A stretch of 64,000 nucleotides of DNA from UBA7867 sp964579205 (GTDB lineage: Bacteria > Bacillota > Clostridia > Christensenellales > UBA1242). Shown piece by piece: positions 54,170-61,673 of this stretch. Numbering within the stretch: the stretch's first letter is position 1; each line of letters starts with the position of its first letter. The notes beneath the pieces are model-generated. The model searched no databases and had not been told where the DNA came from. It saw only the letters and a program-made list of their open reading frames with translations. The stretch spans positions 53,460-117,459 of the forward strand of contig CAZOFH010000004.1 in the NCBI GenBank assembly GCA_964579205.1. The letters are read 5' to 3'. The position numbers and the translations under genes were made by a program.

Positions 54170-54559
54170 TTACTCATCATTGGTGACCGCAAAAGGAAGC
54201 AATTCTTGAATAGAAAACTCCTGCATTTTGTCACCACTAACGCAAATCACCGAACTCCGCGAGCCAAATTCGCGCAAAAACTGCCGCTCGCTCCCGCTCG
54301 GATAAATCATTTTTTTGTCGCAACAAATCACGCCAGCAATTATAAAATTGCCCCCCTCGCTAATTGCCTTGCACACGGCGACCTCGAGCGCGCCAAAAGT
54401 GTTACCCAGAGTGATATTCTCGATATTGCACCCTGTAAAAACCATTCCGTTTTTGGTCAAAACGCACGCGCCCACAGGGGTCTCGGTGTACGGGCAATAC
54501 GCCCTCTCACTCGCCTCGCGCGCCTTGATGACCAGTTTGTCGATAATTTCCTTTTCCAT
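54170..54559 (-). CDS. cytidine deaminase homologue lacking the zinc and catalytic residues
   Basis: 129 residues, the full length of bacterial Cdd. The fold is recognisable: YCPYTETPVGACVLTKNG, TGCNIEN (44-48, nucleoside-binding Asn45/Glu47 kept), AISEGG. In the C-A-E-R block it reads G-A-L-E (56-59), losing the zinc Cys and the proton-shuttling Glu. The P-C-x-x-C block reads PSGSE (87-91), losing both other zinc Cys. It cannot be a standard zinc deaminase. The gene order yqfD-ybeY-cdd matches the Bacillus neighbourhood, so it is a descendant of the local cdd and not a distant paralogue. The reading frame is intact, with GGAAAAGG-type signals upstream weak. Confidence 0.85.
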   Translation of the reverse strand: MEKEIIDKLVIKAREASERAYCPYTETPVGACVLTKNGMVFTGCNIENITLGNTFGALEVAVCKAISEGGNFIIAGVICCDKKMIYPSGSERQFLREFGSRSSVICVSGDKMQEFSIQELLPFAVTNDE

Positions 54560-54563
54560 ATCT

Positions 54564-55055
54564 CTACCCCACTATCGCATCTAATACAGAATACATAGCC
54601 TCCTCTAGCCCGCGCATCACGGCGGCTTCACTCGACTCCTCGTGGTCGTGTCCCAAGATGTGCAGCATCCCGTGTACCAAGAGTTCGGCAATCTCGCGAT
54701 CAGTAGTATGCCCCATTTCGCGCGCCTGCGCCTCTGCCACCTCGTAGCAGATGAATATTTCGCCCAAGTACAGCCCGCCATTCGCTGGGTCGTAGTCGAG
54801 AGGGAAATTCTCACGATTGAGCGTCTTGCCACTCGCGGTATCCATCAGCCTAAATGTTATCACATCGGTCGCCTTGTCCTTGTGACGGTATTCGCGATTT
54901 ATCTCTCTTATCTCATCAGCACCTACCAAAAACACGGTGAGTGAAATATGCGTCGTCGGCTGGTTTTTGAGTTTTAGCACGCTGGTCGCGATTTTTTTCA
55001 TCGCGTCGCGGCTAATTGTCTGCGCATTGATTTTGTTTGTTAAATTAAATTTCAT
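54564..55055 (-). CDS. ybeY: endoribonuclease YbeY
   Basis: 163 residues from MKFNLTN, preceded by AAGGAAGGAT; an upstream in-frame start lies inside yqfD. Metal-dependent RNase of 16S rRNA 3'-end maturation and ribosome quality control. Zinc motif HGMLHILGHDH (H-x3-H-x5-H) near residue 120; EINREYRHKDKATDVITF is the family block. It is translationally coupled: its start is one base after the yqfD stop and it is followed by the cdd-like gene 4 bp later. Confidence 0.95.
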   Translation of the reverse strand: MKFNLTNKINAQTISRDAMKKIATSVLKLKNQPTTHISLTVFLVGADEIREINREYRHKDKATDVITFRLMDTASGKTLNRENFPLDYDPANGGLYLGEIFICYEVAEAQAREMGHTTDREIAELLVHGMLHILGHDHEESSEAAVMRGLEEAMYSVLDAIVG

Positions 55056-55056
55056 T

Positions 55057-56166
55057 TTATCCTTCCTTATACTCGCGTTTTGCATAATAATTAATGTAAT
55101 ACTTGCCGTCAATGTGATTTATCGTGTGTTTTTGCTCGATAATCTCGCTTTCATCCAATGTGTCGAGCAGTTTTTGCTTCGCCTCAAAGACGAGCCCCTC
55201 GCGCTCCGCCTCAAAATCTCTAGTCACGCTCACCGCCACAGTCTCGTAGTAACGGGTCGTCTCCACCTTGACAGGCAATACCGAACTCAAGTACTCGCTA
55301 GTCACCTCGATTTCGTAATGCTCAAAAGGCACTGTGACCTCGTTTTGAGACAAAATCGTTCCACCGAAAATAGTGCGCATAGCAGATACCACCCTCCCCG
55401 TTCGCCCGTATTCAACACCCTCAGGGTCAAACTCTACGCAACTATTCTCCCACACAAACAAGTACACATCGGCGCTAACTTCGCTCGGCACCTGCTCGCC
55501 CGCAGCATCGAGGACATACGGCGCGACCAGAATTTGTCCAACCGTGACCGCATCGCCCGCACGCACCAGCGCTGTGCCATTAGCGACAAAAATCCTAGAC
55601 ACCACGCCAGCACGAGTGGCAAAAATCCCTGCGGAATTGTCGCCTTTGGGCTCGGAGATAATGGGCGGAGTACTAGGAGAAGTGTTGACTATTAGATACG
55701 CACCGCGACGGCTGACACTCACCATACTCACGCTCGGCACGGCAGAGAGGATTTCTCGCTCCACCGCATCGCAATCAATATCGTGCCACGCATCACCATT
55801 ATACCCCTTTTCGTCCAACACTTGCCTAATACTCGCCTCTATCTCGCCCGAAGTCGCCATCACTCGCACGCCCCAGCAAAACTGTGCCGCCACCCAAAGT
55901 AGCACAACCGAGCACACCACGCCGATTAACAATCCCACACGATACCACATATTGGCAGGCTGTGGCGTGATTACCCGATAAGTATAACATTTTCGCGTCA
56001 ATATATCAAATAATATTGGCAAATTTCGGCGGTTTGTTTCAAAAAGCATCACCGTGTCGCCAATTCGCCGAAAATCCACCGCGATTTGCTCCTTTTGGAT
56101 GAGTGCGACCAACTCGCCAAAATTCACCCCCGTTACCTCGACTTGACTTTTGCAAAAACTCCGCAC
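55057..56166 (-). CDS. yqfD: sporulation protein YqfD
   Basis: 369 residues from a GTG with GGGGTGGCGA upstream. The N-terminal region of about 90 residues ends in RKCYTYRVITPQ, one membrane segment lies at about 77-100, and an extracytoplasmic part follows with VRVMATSGEIEASIRQVL, the IVNTSPSTPPI strand and a barrel-like GIFATRAGVVSRIFVANGTALV. YqfD is a mother-cell (sigma-E) sporulation protein in Bacillus and Clostridia. Heads the yqfD-ybeY-cdd-like operon. Confidence 0.88.
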   Translation of the reverse strand: MRSFCKSQVEVTGVNFGELVALIQKEQIAVDFRRIGDTVMLFETNRRNLPILFDILTRKCYTYRVITPQPANMWYRVGLLIGVVCSVVLLWVAAQFCWGVRVMATSGEIEASIRQVLDEKGYNGDAWHDIDCDAVEREILSAVPSVSMVSVSRRGAYLIVNTSPSTPPIISEPKGDNSAGIFATRAGVVSRIFVANGTALVRAGDAVTVGQILVAPYVLDAAGEQVPSEVSADVYLFVWENSCVEFDPEGVEYGRTGRVVSAMRTIFGGTILSQNEVTVPFEHYEIEVTSEYLSSVLPVKVETTRYYETVAVSVTRDFEAEREGLVFEAKQKLLDTLDESEIIEQKHTINHIDGKYYINYYAKREYKEG

Positions 56167-56251
56167 TCGCCACCCCTATTTGATTTTTGTATAATATCAT
56201 ATTACTCAAAGTCGCAAAATATAATATTCAAAAAATCTCTCGGAGGGCAAA

Positions 56252-56521
56252 ATGCTGCTGGACGACCTCGCCGCCGCGCTCTGCCTCAATGGCACCACGC
56301 AACAAACTTTTTCCATCCTCAACCTCAATGGCAAGGGCATCCGCGTCGAGGGGGCGATTTCTATCAAAAATTGCACCACGGTGCGCATAGATTTTGCCTT
56401 AGGCAAGGCATCCTATTCCGTACTAGGCGAAAATCTCTGTATCAAGAACCTGACTCGTGGCTCGGTCGTCATCAAGGGACAGATTTTTGGCTGTTTTGAC
56501 AATGCAAAAATCAAACTGTAA
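56252..56521 (+). CDS. yqfC: YabP/YqfC family sporulation protein
   Basis: 89 residues; CGGAGGG upstream of the ATG. The pattern is that of YabP/YqfC: ILNLNGKGIRVEGAISIKNC, then VRIDFALGKASYSVLGENLCIKNL and VVIKGQIFGCFD at the end. Usually yqfC precedes yqfD in one operon; here it faces away from yqfD with an 85-bp AT-rich gap between, which must hold two divergent, probably sigma-E, promoters. A role in spore coat or cortex assembly is inferred from the family. Confidence 0.8.
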   Translation: MLLDDLAAALCLNGTTQQTFSILNLNGKGIRVEGAISIKNCTTVRIDFALGKASYSVLGENLCIKNLTRGSVVIKGQIFGCFDNAKIKL

Positions 56522-56529
56522 ACAAAAAA

Positions 56530-56549
56530 GCAAGGGCTCTAGCCCTTGC
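56530..56549 (-). terminator. plsY terminator
   Basis: GCAAGGGCT-ct-AGCCCTTGC; on the minus strand followed by TTTTTTG. On the plus strand there is no T-run, so it serves plsY. Confidence 0.8.
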
Positions 56550-56627
56550 CCCAAAATATTCCTTTCTGAATAACTATAGCGTCTGCCGCCCCCAGTCGAG
56601 AGCCAAACGCCCCAGCGCCGTGAGAGG

Positions 56628-57491
56628 CTATCTCTTGCCCTTTTTCTTTTTGGCACTGCGATGAGATTTCTTTTTGCCAGCACGCTTGCTTTTTTTTGCC
56701 GATGCGACCGCTTTCTCTTGATTACGCTGCTCTTGCCTAATCTCCTTTTGCTCTTGCTTTTGCTCGCGTTTTTCCTCACGCTCAAAGAATTTCTCTTGCT
56801 TTTCGTCCTGCTTTTTGCAATACTTCTCCTGCCGCTTGAGGTCGCGCTTCAATTTCATCTGAATATTAGTCTCACGTTCGGTACCGTTGAGCAATCGCTC
56901 GATATTCGGTCTATGCGCGTACCAAGTCAGCGCAAATATGCAGAAAGTGAGCAGAGTGATGACGAGGTTTGGCTCGGGCAAAAAGATATTTTGCCACACC
57001 ACCGACACGGTAATCAGCAATAGCGATGCGAGCGAAACATATTTTACGAACCACACCAGCACAAAGCACAGACAGAAAGTAACCAACGTAACTATCGGCT
57101 GCGCGAACAGGAATACACCTAGCGATGTCGAAATCCCCTTGCCCCCCTTAAAGCGGTTTATCACAGGGAAGATATGCCCGACCACCGCGGCAAGGCCACA
57201 CGCGTACATACCGATGATTGCGTCGGGATACACGCTCACCCCGCCGAACCACGCACCGCCGAACACAAAGTAGCCCATTCCCGCGGTCACCACGCCTTTT
57301 ACAGCGTCGAGCATCAGGGTCAAGTACCCGAGTTTTGCGCCCATATTGCGGTACATATTGGTGGCACCGAGGTTGCCCGAACCTTTTTTTGACAGGTCAA
57401 CATTTTTGGCAGTAGAAATAATTTTACCGAAATTGATATTGCCTATAAAATAACTCACGACACACAAAATAGCCAACAGCCAATAAATCAT
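56628..57491 (-). CDS. plsY: acyl-phosphate:glycerol-3-phosphate acyltransferase with Lys-rich tail
   Basis: 287 residues; PlsY proper is about 200. The membrane domain (1-205) has the three family motifs: GSGNLGATNMYR (35-46), GHIFPVINRFKGGKGIST (about 105-122) and the last-loop NIERLLNGTE. It acylates glycerol-3-phosphate from acyl phosphate, the first step of phospholipid synthesis. Residues 210-287 form a charged coiled coil (QEKYCKKQDEKQEKFFERE) ending in KKSHRSAKKKKGKR, not part of the family. Starts 3 bp after der; AAGGAG in the der end. Confidence 0.93.
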   Translation of the reverse strand: MIYWLLAILCVVSYFIGNINFGKIISTAKNVDLSKKGSGNLGATNMYRNMGAKLGYLTLMLDAVKGVVTAGMGYFVFGGAWFGGVSVYPDAIIGMYACGLAAVVGHIFPVINRFKGGKGISTSLGVFLFAQPIVTLVTFCLCFVLVWFVKYVSLASLLLITVSVVWQNIFLPEPNLVITLLTFCIFALTWYAHRPNIERLLNGTERETNIQMKLKRDLKRQEKYCKKQDEKQEKFFEREEKREQKQEQKEIRQEQRNQEKAVASAKKSKRAGKKKSHRSAKKKKGKR

Positions 57492-57494
57492 TTC

Positions 57495-58820
57495 CTACTC
57501 CTTGTCTTTATTTTTCTTGCGAATAAACAGCCTAATCGGCGTCCCCTCAAAATTCCTAGCCCTACGCAAGCAGTTCTCCAGATACCTCAGATAACTGAAA
57601 TGCACCAAATCAGGATTGTTGACAAAAATCGCAAAACTAGGCGGAGTCACTGCCACTTGGGTAATATAATTAATTTTCAGCCTCTTGCCATTGTGAGTAG
57701 GCGGCTCAGTGGTACTCATTGCGTCCTGCAAAATCTCATTGAGTAGCCCTGTGCTGATGCGTGCACAAGCATTGTTGTAGACATACTCCACTTTTTCCAT
57801 AATGCGCCCCAGCCTCGTGCCGTCCTTCGCTGACACATATTCGACTACAAAATAATCCATAAATTTTAGGTTTTGCGCCAAAGTCTGCTTGTAACGGTTG
57901 ACCGTTTTGGAGTCCTTTTCTACCAAATCCCACTTGTTGTATAGGATGACAGACGGCTTGCCCTGCTCGTGCACATAGCCCAGCACACGTACATCTTGCT
58001 CGGTGATTTCGTCACTAGCGTCCAGCACATATAGCACGATATCCGCTCTACGAATCGCGGTGAGACTCCTCATCACACTAAAACCCTCTATCGACTCATA
58101 ATCAATCTTATTCTTTCGCCTGATGCCCGCCGTGTCAATGAGGATATAATCCTTGCCATTGTATCTAAAAGGCACATCCACTGCATCTCGAGTAGTACCA
58201 GCCACATCGCTGACCACCACCCTATCTTCGCCTAATAGGCGGTTTGTGAGGCTGCTCTTGCCCGCATTTGGTCTGCCGACGATAGCGATTTTGAGCGTGT
58301 CGTCCTCTTCGGTCGCATCTACCTTGACCCTAAAATGACTGACCACCTCATCCAAGACATCTGCCACACCCTCACCGTGTGAGCAACTCATACACAGAGG
58401 CTGCCCCAAGCCCAATTCATAAAACTCGACCGCGAGATTGTAGTCGGCATTCTCCATTTTATTGACCGCCAAAACAATAGGTTTTTTACTTTTACGCAGA
58501 ATTTGCGCGACATAACGGTCATTTGCTGTGATCCCCTCTTTGCCATCCACTATCATCAGCACCACATCCGCGACGTCAATAGCGAGTTGTGCCTGATACA
58601 CAATGTACTTTTGCCACTCGTCATCACTGCTAGGCGCGATACCTCCCGTGTCAATCATCGTAAAGGCATACCCCGCCCAATCCACATCGGTATACAGCCT
58701 GTCGCGCGTTACCCCCGGAGTGTCCTCGACGATGCTAATACGTCTCCCCGCCACACGATTAAAAAAACTCGATTTGCCGACATTCGGTCTGCCCACTACC
58801 GCCACAATAGGTTTTATCAT
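57495..58820 (-). CDS. der: ribosome biogenesis GTPase Der (EngA)
   Basis: 441 residues. Two tandem GTPase domains: G1 GRPNVGKSSFFN (10-21), DTPG, NKME; second G1 GRPNAGKSSLTN (about 185), DTAGIRRK, NKWD. C-terminal KH-like domain (about 355-435). Needed for 50S subunit assembly. AGGAGTGAATT upstream of the ATG. Forms an operon with plsY, a pair also adjacent in Bacillus-like genomes. Confidence 0.97.
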   Translation of the reverse strand: MIKPIVAVVGRPNVGKSSFFNRVAGRRISIVEDTPGVTRDRLYTDVDWAGYAFTMIDTGGIAPSSDDEWQKYIVYQAQLAIDVADVVLMIVDGKEGITANDRYVAQILRKSKKPIVLAVNKMENADYNLAVEFYELGLGQPLCMSCSHGEGVADVLDEVVSHFRVKVDATEEDDTLKIAIVGRPNAGKSSLTNRLLGEDRVVVSDVAGTTRDAVDVPFRYNGKDYILIDTAGIRRKNKIDYESIEGFSVMRSLTAIRRADIVLYVLDASDEITEQDVRVLGYVHEQGKPSVILYNKWDLVEKDSKTVNRYKQTLAQNLKFMDYFVVEYVSAKDGTRLGRIMEKVEYVYNNACARISTGLLNEILQDAMSTTEPPTHNGKRLKINYITQVAVTPPSFAIFVNNPDLVHFSYLRYLENCLRRARNFEGTPIRLFIRKKNKDKE

Positions 58821-58883
58821 AATTCACTCCTAAAAATTTATCCATAGTAGTGTAGCACAAAATCAGATTTTTTTCAATACATT

Positions 58884-60980
58884 TCAGCCACCTTTGCAAA
58901 AATTGCAATTTCTGTTGCACTTTGAGCAGCTTTTGCGCCTTTTTAGGACAAAAAACAGCCCCACACCCACCATAATAGCCAAAACAAGCGCCACCACCAC
59001 CGCTAGAGTGCCACTTTTTGCTGCCGCTTTTACCGCCGTCATCACTAACCACGACACGCAATATGCGAGGACGAATTGCCCCACCACCTGCCCCCAAAAA
59101 GCCCGCTTGGGTAGTATCGCGCGCAACTGTGCCAAGGCACTCACGCACGGCGTGTACAGCACGCAAAATACCAAAAAGGCTACCCCGCTGAATGTGTCAA
59201 AATGCACCACAGCCATAGGGTCGAGTAGCGTCGAAAGAGCAGTCGTGCCATTGAGCACCGCGATAGTCGATAGCACCATTTCCTTTGCCGCAATGCCGAC
59301 GACGAGAGCCACCACGCTCCCCCAGCCTAGCCCTAGCGGCGCAAAAATCGGCGCGATGAGTTGGGCAATTTTTGATAAAATACTTTCCTCTATCGCCACG
59401 GGGCGCAGAGCGAAATCAAAACTACTCGCGAACCAAATTATTACTCCGCATATCAGCACGACCGACCAGATTTTGCGCAAAAAATTCCCCGCTGTGCGCA
59501 AAGTTTGCCTACACAACGCCCCGAATTTCGGCAGTACGAGTGGGGTAAATTCAATTATTTCGTTTTGGATAGGCGTCGGGCGAAGCGCTTGCCACACTCC
59601 CGCCACCGCAATAGCCACCCCCACACCCAAAAGGTATAGCAAAAACACCACGACAAACGCATTTTGCGGGAAAATTGCAGAGGCGACACAGAGCAGCACG
59701 GGGAGTTTTGCATTACAGGTGAAAAATGGCAAAATGCTCGCGGTTTTTTGACGGGCGACGGGCGATTTGATTGCCAAAACTGACGGCACAGCGATAGTGG
59801 TGCAGCCGAACCCGAGCAGCATTGAGAATGCGCTCTTGCCACTCAGCCCGATTTTGTTGAGCAGCGGCTCGAGCACCCACACAATCCGCGCAATATACCC
59901 CGATTGTTCCAAAAATTCGAGGCAAAACCGCAAGAGGCAAATTTGCGGCAAAAATCCTATCACCCCGCCTATGCTGCCTAGCATGCCGTCGGCAAAAAAA
60001 TCATTCATTCCGCTCGGCAAGTTGAGTAGCGAAATGACGCTCATTATGGATTTTGCGCATAGTTCCCACGCAAAAACCGCCATTTCCGAAAGCCACGAGC
60101 CAACCGCTCCGAATGTCAGCCAAAAGATAAATAGGAGAATAATCACAAAAATCAAGACGCCCCGAAAGGGGCGATTTGCGATTTTGTCTAGCCCAGTGTA
60201 CGCGCGATTTTGCTCGCCTCCCTGCCCAACCACACAGCACGCGAGCAGTCGGTCGATTTGCTTTTTACGTGCCTGCGCAGACTGTGCGGGAATGGGATTT
60301 TGAGCGGCTTTTTGTGATGTAGCGGCGCGAATTTTATCCCAAAATTGCGCGTCAAAATCACGATTTTTCGGGTCATAGCACAGGACCGGCACGCCGAGGA
60401 GCACGCCAATTTTTTTGTAGTCAATTTTTGTTCCATTTGTGCCCGCCTGCTCCACAAAGTTAAAGAGTAGCACCACTCGCCTGCCGCTGGCGATGAGTTG
60501 TAGCGTGAGGTGTAGCGATTTTGCGAGTGTCGCACTGTCGATGATGTTGATGATTAGCGCGTTTTCTTGCTGATTTAGGTGCGCAAGAGCGTTTTTTTCA
60601 TCCTGCGAAAAAGCAGTGAGCCCGTAGATGCCGGGCAAATCTGCGATTTGGTATTGCTGCCCAACGCGTTCGAGCGTTCGCGTGTCGACGTCCACCGTCA
60701 CTCCGTTCCAGTTCCCCGTGCGCGCCGAACCGTGCGTGAGACGGTTAAAAATGGTCGATTTACCCGCGTTCGGATTGCCCACCAGCAGGATTTTTTGAGG
60801 AGTAATTGAGGCTTTTTGAGGACTGCTTTGGGTGATTTTTTGAGGATTATCGCTAGCAGCAAAATGCTCTGTTTGAGCGACCTTGGGAGAGCGCTTTTTT
60901 GCCTTGTTTTGAGCGAAAAAACTTGCTTGCGCGGCGGCTTTTTGCGGGATTTTTTGCAGAATTTTTTGCAGAATTTTCAT
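58884..60980 (-). CDS. feoB: ferrous iron transporter FeoB with N-terminal extension and fused Cys-rich tail
   Basis: 698 residues. An extension of about 60 residues rich in Gln/Lys (KILQKILQKIPQK) precedes the GTPase domain: G1 GNPNAGKST (68-76), G2/G3 NWNGVTVD and ADLPGIYGL. The G4 position reads NFVE, where the family has N-x-x-D. The membrane domain contains two Gate-type regions; conserved ICLLRFCLEFLEQSGYIARI and GFGCTTIAVPSV are visible. The C-terminus adds one membrane helix and the tail KSCSKCNRNCNFC, like the separate FeoB-associated Cys-rich protein, here fused. Imports Fe2+. The start overlaps the feoA stop (ATGA). Confidence 0.93.
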   Translation of the reverse strand: MKILQKILQKIPQKAAAQASFFAQNKAKKRSPKVAQTEHFAASDNPQKITQSSPQKASITPQKILLVGNPNAGKSTIFNRLTHGSARTGNWNGVTVDVDTRTLERVGQQYQIADLPGIYGLTAFSQDEKNALAHLNQQENALIINIIDSATLAKSLHLTLQLIASGRRVVLLFNFVEQAGTNGTKIDYKKIGVLLGVPVLCYDPKNRDFDAQFWDKIRAATSQKAAQNPIPAQSAQARKKQIDRLLACCVVGQGGEQNRAYTGLDKIANRPFRGVLIFVIILLFIFWLTFGAVGSWLSEMAVFAWELCAKSIMSVISLLNLPSGMNDFFADGMLGSIGGVIGFLPQICLLRFCLEFLEQSGYIARIVWVLEPLLNKIGLSGKSAFSMLLGFGCTTIAVPSVLAIKSPVARQKTASILPFFTCNAKLPVLLCVASAIFPQNAFVVVFLLYLLGVGVAIAVAGVWQALRPTPIQNEIIEFTPLVLPKFGALCRQTLRTAGNFLRKIWSVVLICGVIIWFASSFDFALRPVAIEESILSKIAQLIAPIFAPLGLGWGSVVALVVGIAAKEMVLSTIAVLNGTTALSTLLDPMAVVHFDTFSGVAFLVFCVLYTPCVSALAQLRAILPKRAFWGQVVGQFVLAYCVSWLVMTAVKAAAKSGTLAVVVALVLAIMVGVGLFFVLKRRKSCSKCNRNCNFCKGG

Positions 60981-61195
60981 ATACTCTTTACCTCGATTTT
61001 TTCACAAAACATTCTCGGCAAAATAAATACGCAACCGTCGATTTGCACCATCGCACGCCCACAACTGCGCAGCAATACGCGGATTTCGTTGCCCGCGAAT
61101 ATCCCGCGACTCTCCGCGTACTCTCTCAGATTTTGCGCCAAATCCACCCGTTCAATCACCATTTTCGCCCCGATCCACACCTCGCTCAACCGCAT
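60977..61195 (-). CDS. feoA: FeoA-like SH3-fold protein
   Basis: 72 residues from MRLSEVWIGAKM; a GTG two codons earlier is possible. Small beta-barrel with the FeoA outline: an LSEV start, GAKMVIERVD, LREYAESRGIFAGNEIRVL, and a final CVFILPRMFCEKIEV strand pair. FeoA assists FeoB at the cytoplasmic face. 4-nt overlap with feoB. The gap upstream is filled by repeats. Confidence 0.85.
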   Translation of the reverse strand: MRLSEVWIGAKMVIERVDLAQNLREYAESRGIFAGNEIRVLLRSCGRAMVQIDGCVFILPRMFCEKIEVKSI

Positions 61196-61300
61196 CCGCA
61201 CCCCCGCCCTTTTGCGTTATTCTATTCCCACTCTGTTGGGAATATTAATTAGTTTGGCTCTCTCCTTGTTTTGACTATGTGCGATTTTTTACTTTTTGGA

Positions 61301-61353
61301 GGCTCGGCTCCGCCTCACAGATTCCACGGATGCCAAGGCAGTCTCTGAATGAC
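61301..61353 (-). repeat. variable-stem dispersed repeat, copy C
   Basis: Minus strand AGTCATTCAGAG, weak stem 1 (TGCC/GGCA), GTGGAATCTGTGAGG, stem 2 GGC/GCC, GAGCC. Just downstream (61358-61371) is the small palindrome AGGGGC-aa-GCCCCT. Confidence 0.75.
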
Positions 61354-61405
61354 TAGCAGGGGCAAGCCCCTGGCCCCAATAATTTAAGTAATTGTGGCGC
61401 AGCCC

Positions 61406-61440
61406 CGCCGCTTGCCGTTGTGTGCGCTGTTGCACACAAC
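61406..61440. repeat. partial relative of the cloverleaf element
   Basis: CGCCGCTTGCCGT resembles the first arm at 9552-9564 and is followed by a 9-bp hairpin GTTGTGTGC/GCACACAAC. The other two hairpins and the closing arm are absent. Confidence 0.6.
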
Positions 61441-61460
61441 AATAAGAATAATTTCTTCAA

Positions 61461-61515
61461 CTGTAATTCAGCGCGGTACGCAATACCGCGTGGAATCTGT
61501 GAGCGATAGCGAGCC
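61461..61515 (+). repeat. variable-stem dispersed repeat, copy D
   Basis: CTGTAATTCAG, stem 1 CGCGGTA/TACCGCG (7 bp), TGGAATCTGTGAGC, then GATAGCGAGCCC; stem 2 is poorly formed in this copy. Confidence 0.8.
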
Positions 61516-61552
61516 CAAAAACTTAAATAATCAAAAATTAATCACCTCCTAT

Positions 61553-61612
61553 TGTCATTCAGAGGACACCAACGGTGTCCGTGGAATCTGTGAGGCACGC
61601 TGTGCCGAACCC
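61553..61612 (+). repeat. variable-stem dispersed repeat, copy E
   Basis: TGTCATTCAGA, stem 1 GGACACC/GGTGTCC (7 bp, loop AAC), GTGGAATCTGTGA, stem 2 GGCAC/GTGCC (5 bp), GAACCC. Best formed copy. Confidence 0.85.
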
Positions 61613-61617
61613 AAAAC

Positions 61618-61642
61618 AAAAAAGACCCAGCGGGTCTTTTTT
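61618..61642. terminator. bidirectional terminator
   Basis: AAAAAAGACCC-agc-GGGTCTTTTTT, downstream of the surface-protein gene (minus strand). Confidence 0.88.
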
Positions 61643-61673
61643 GTTTCTCTATGTATCGGATTACTCTATCATC

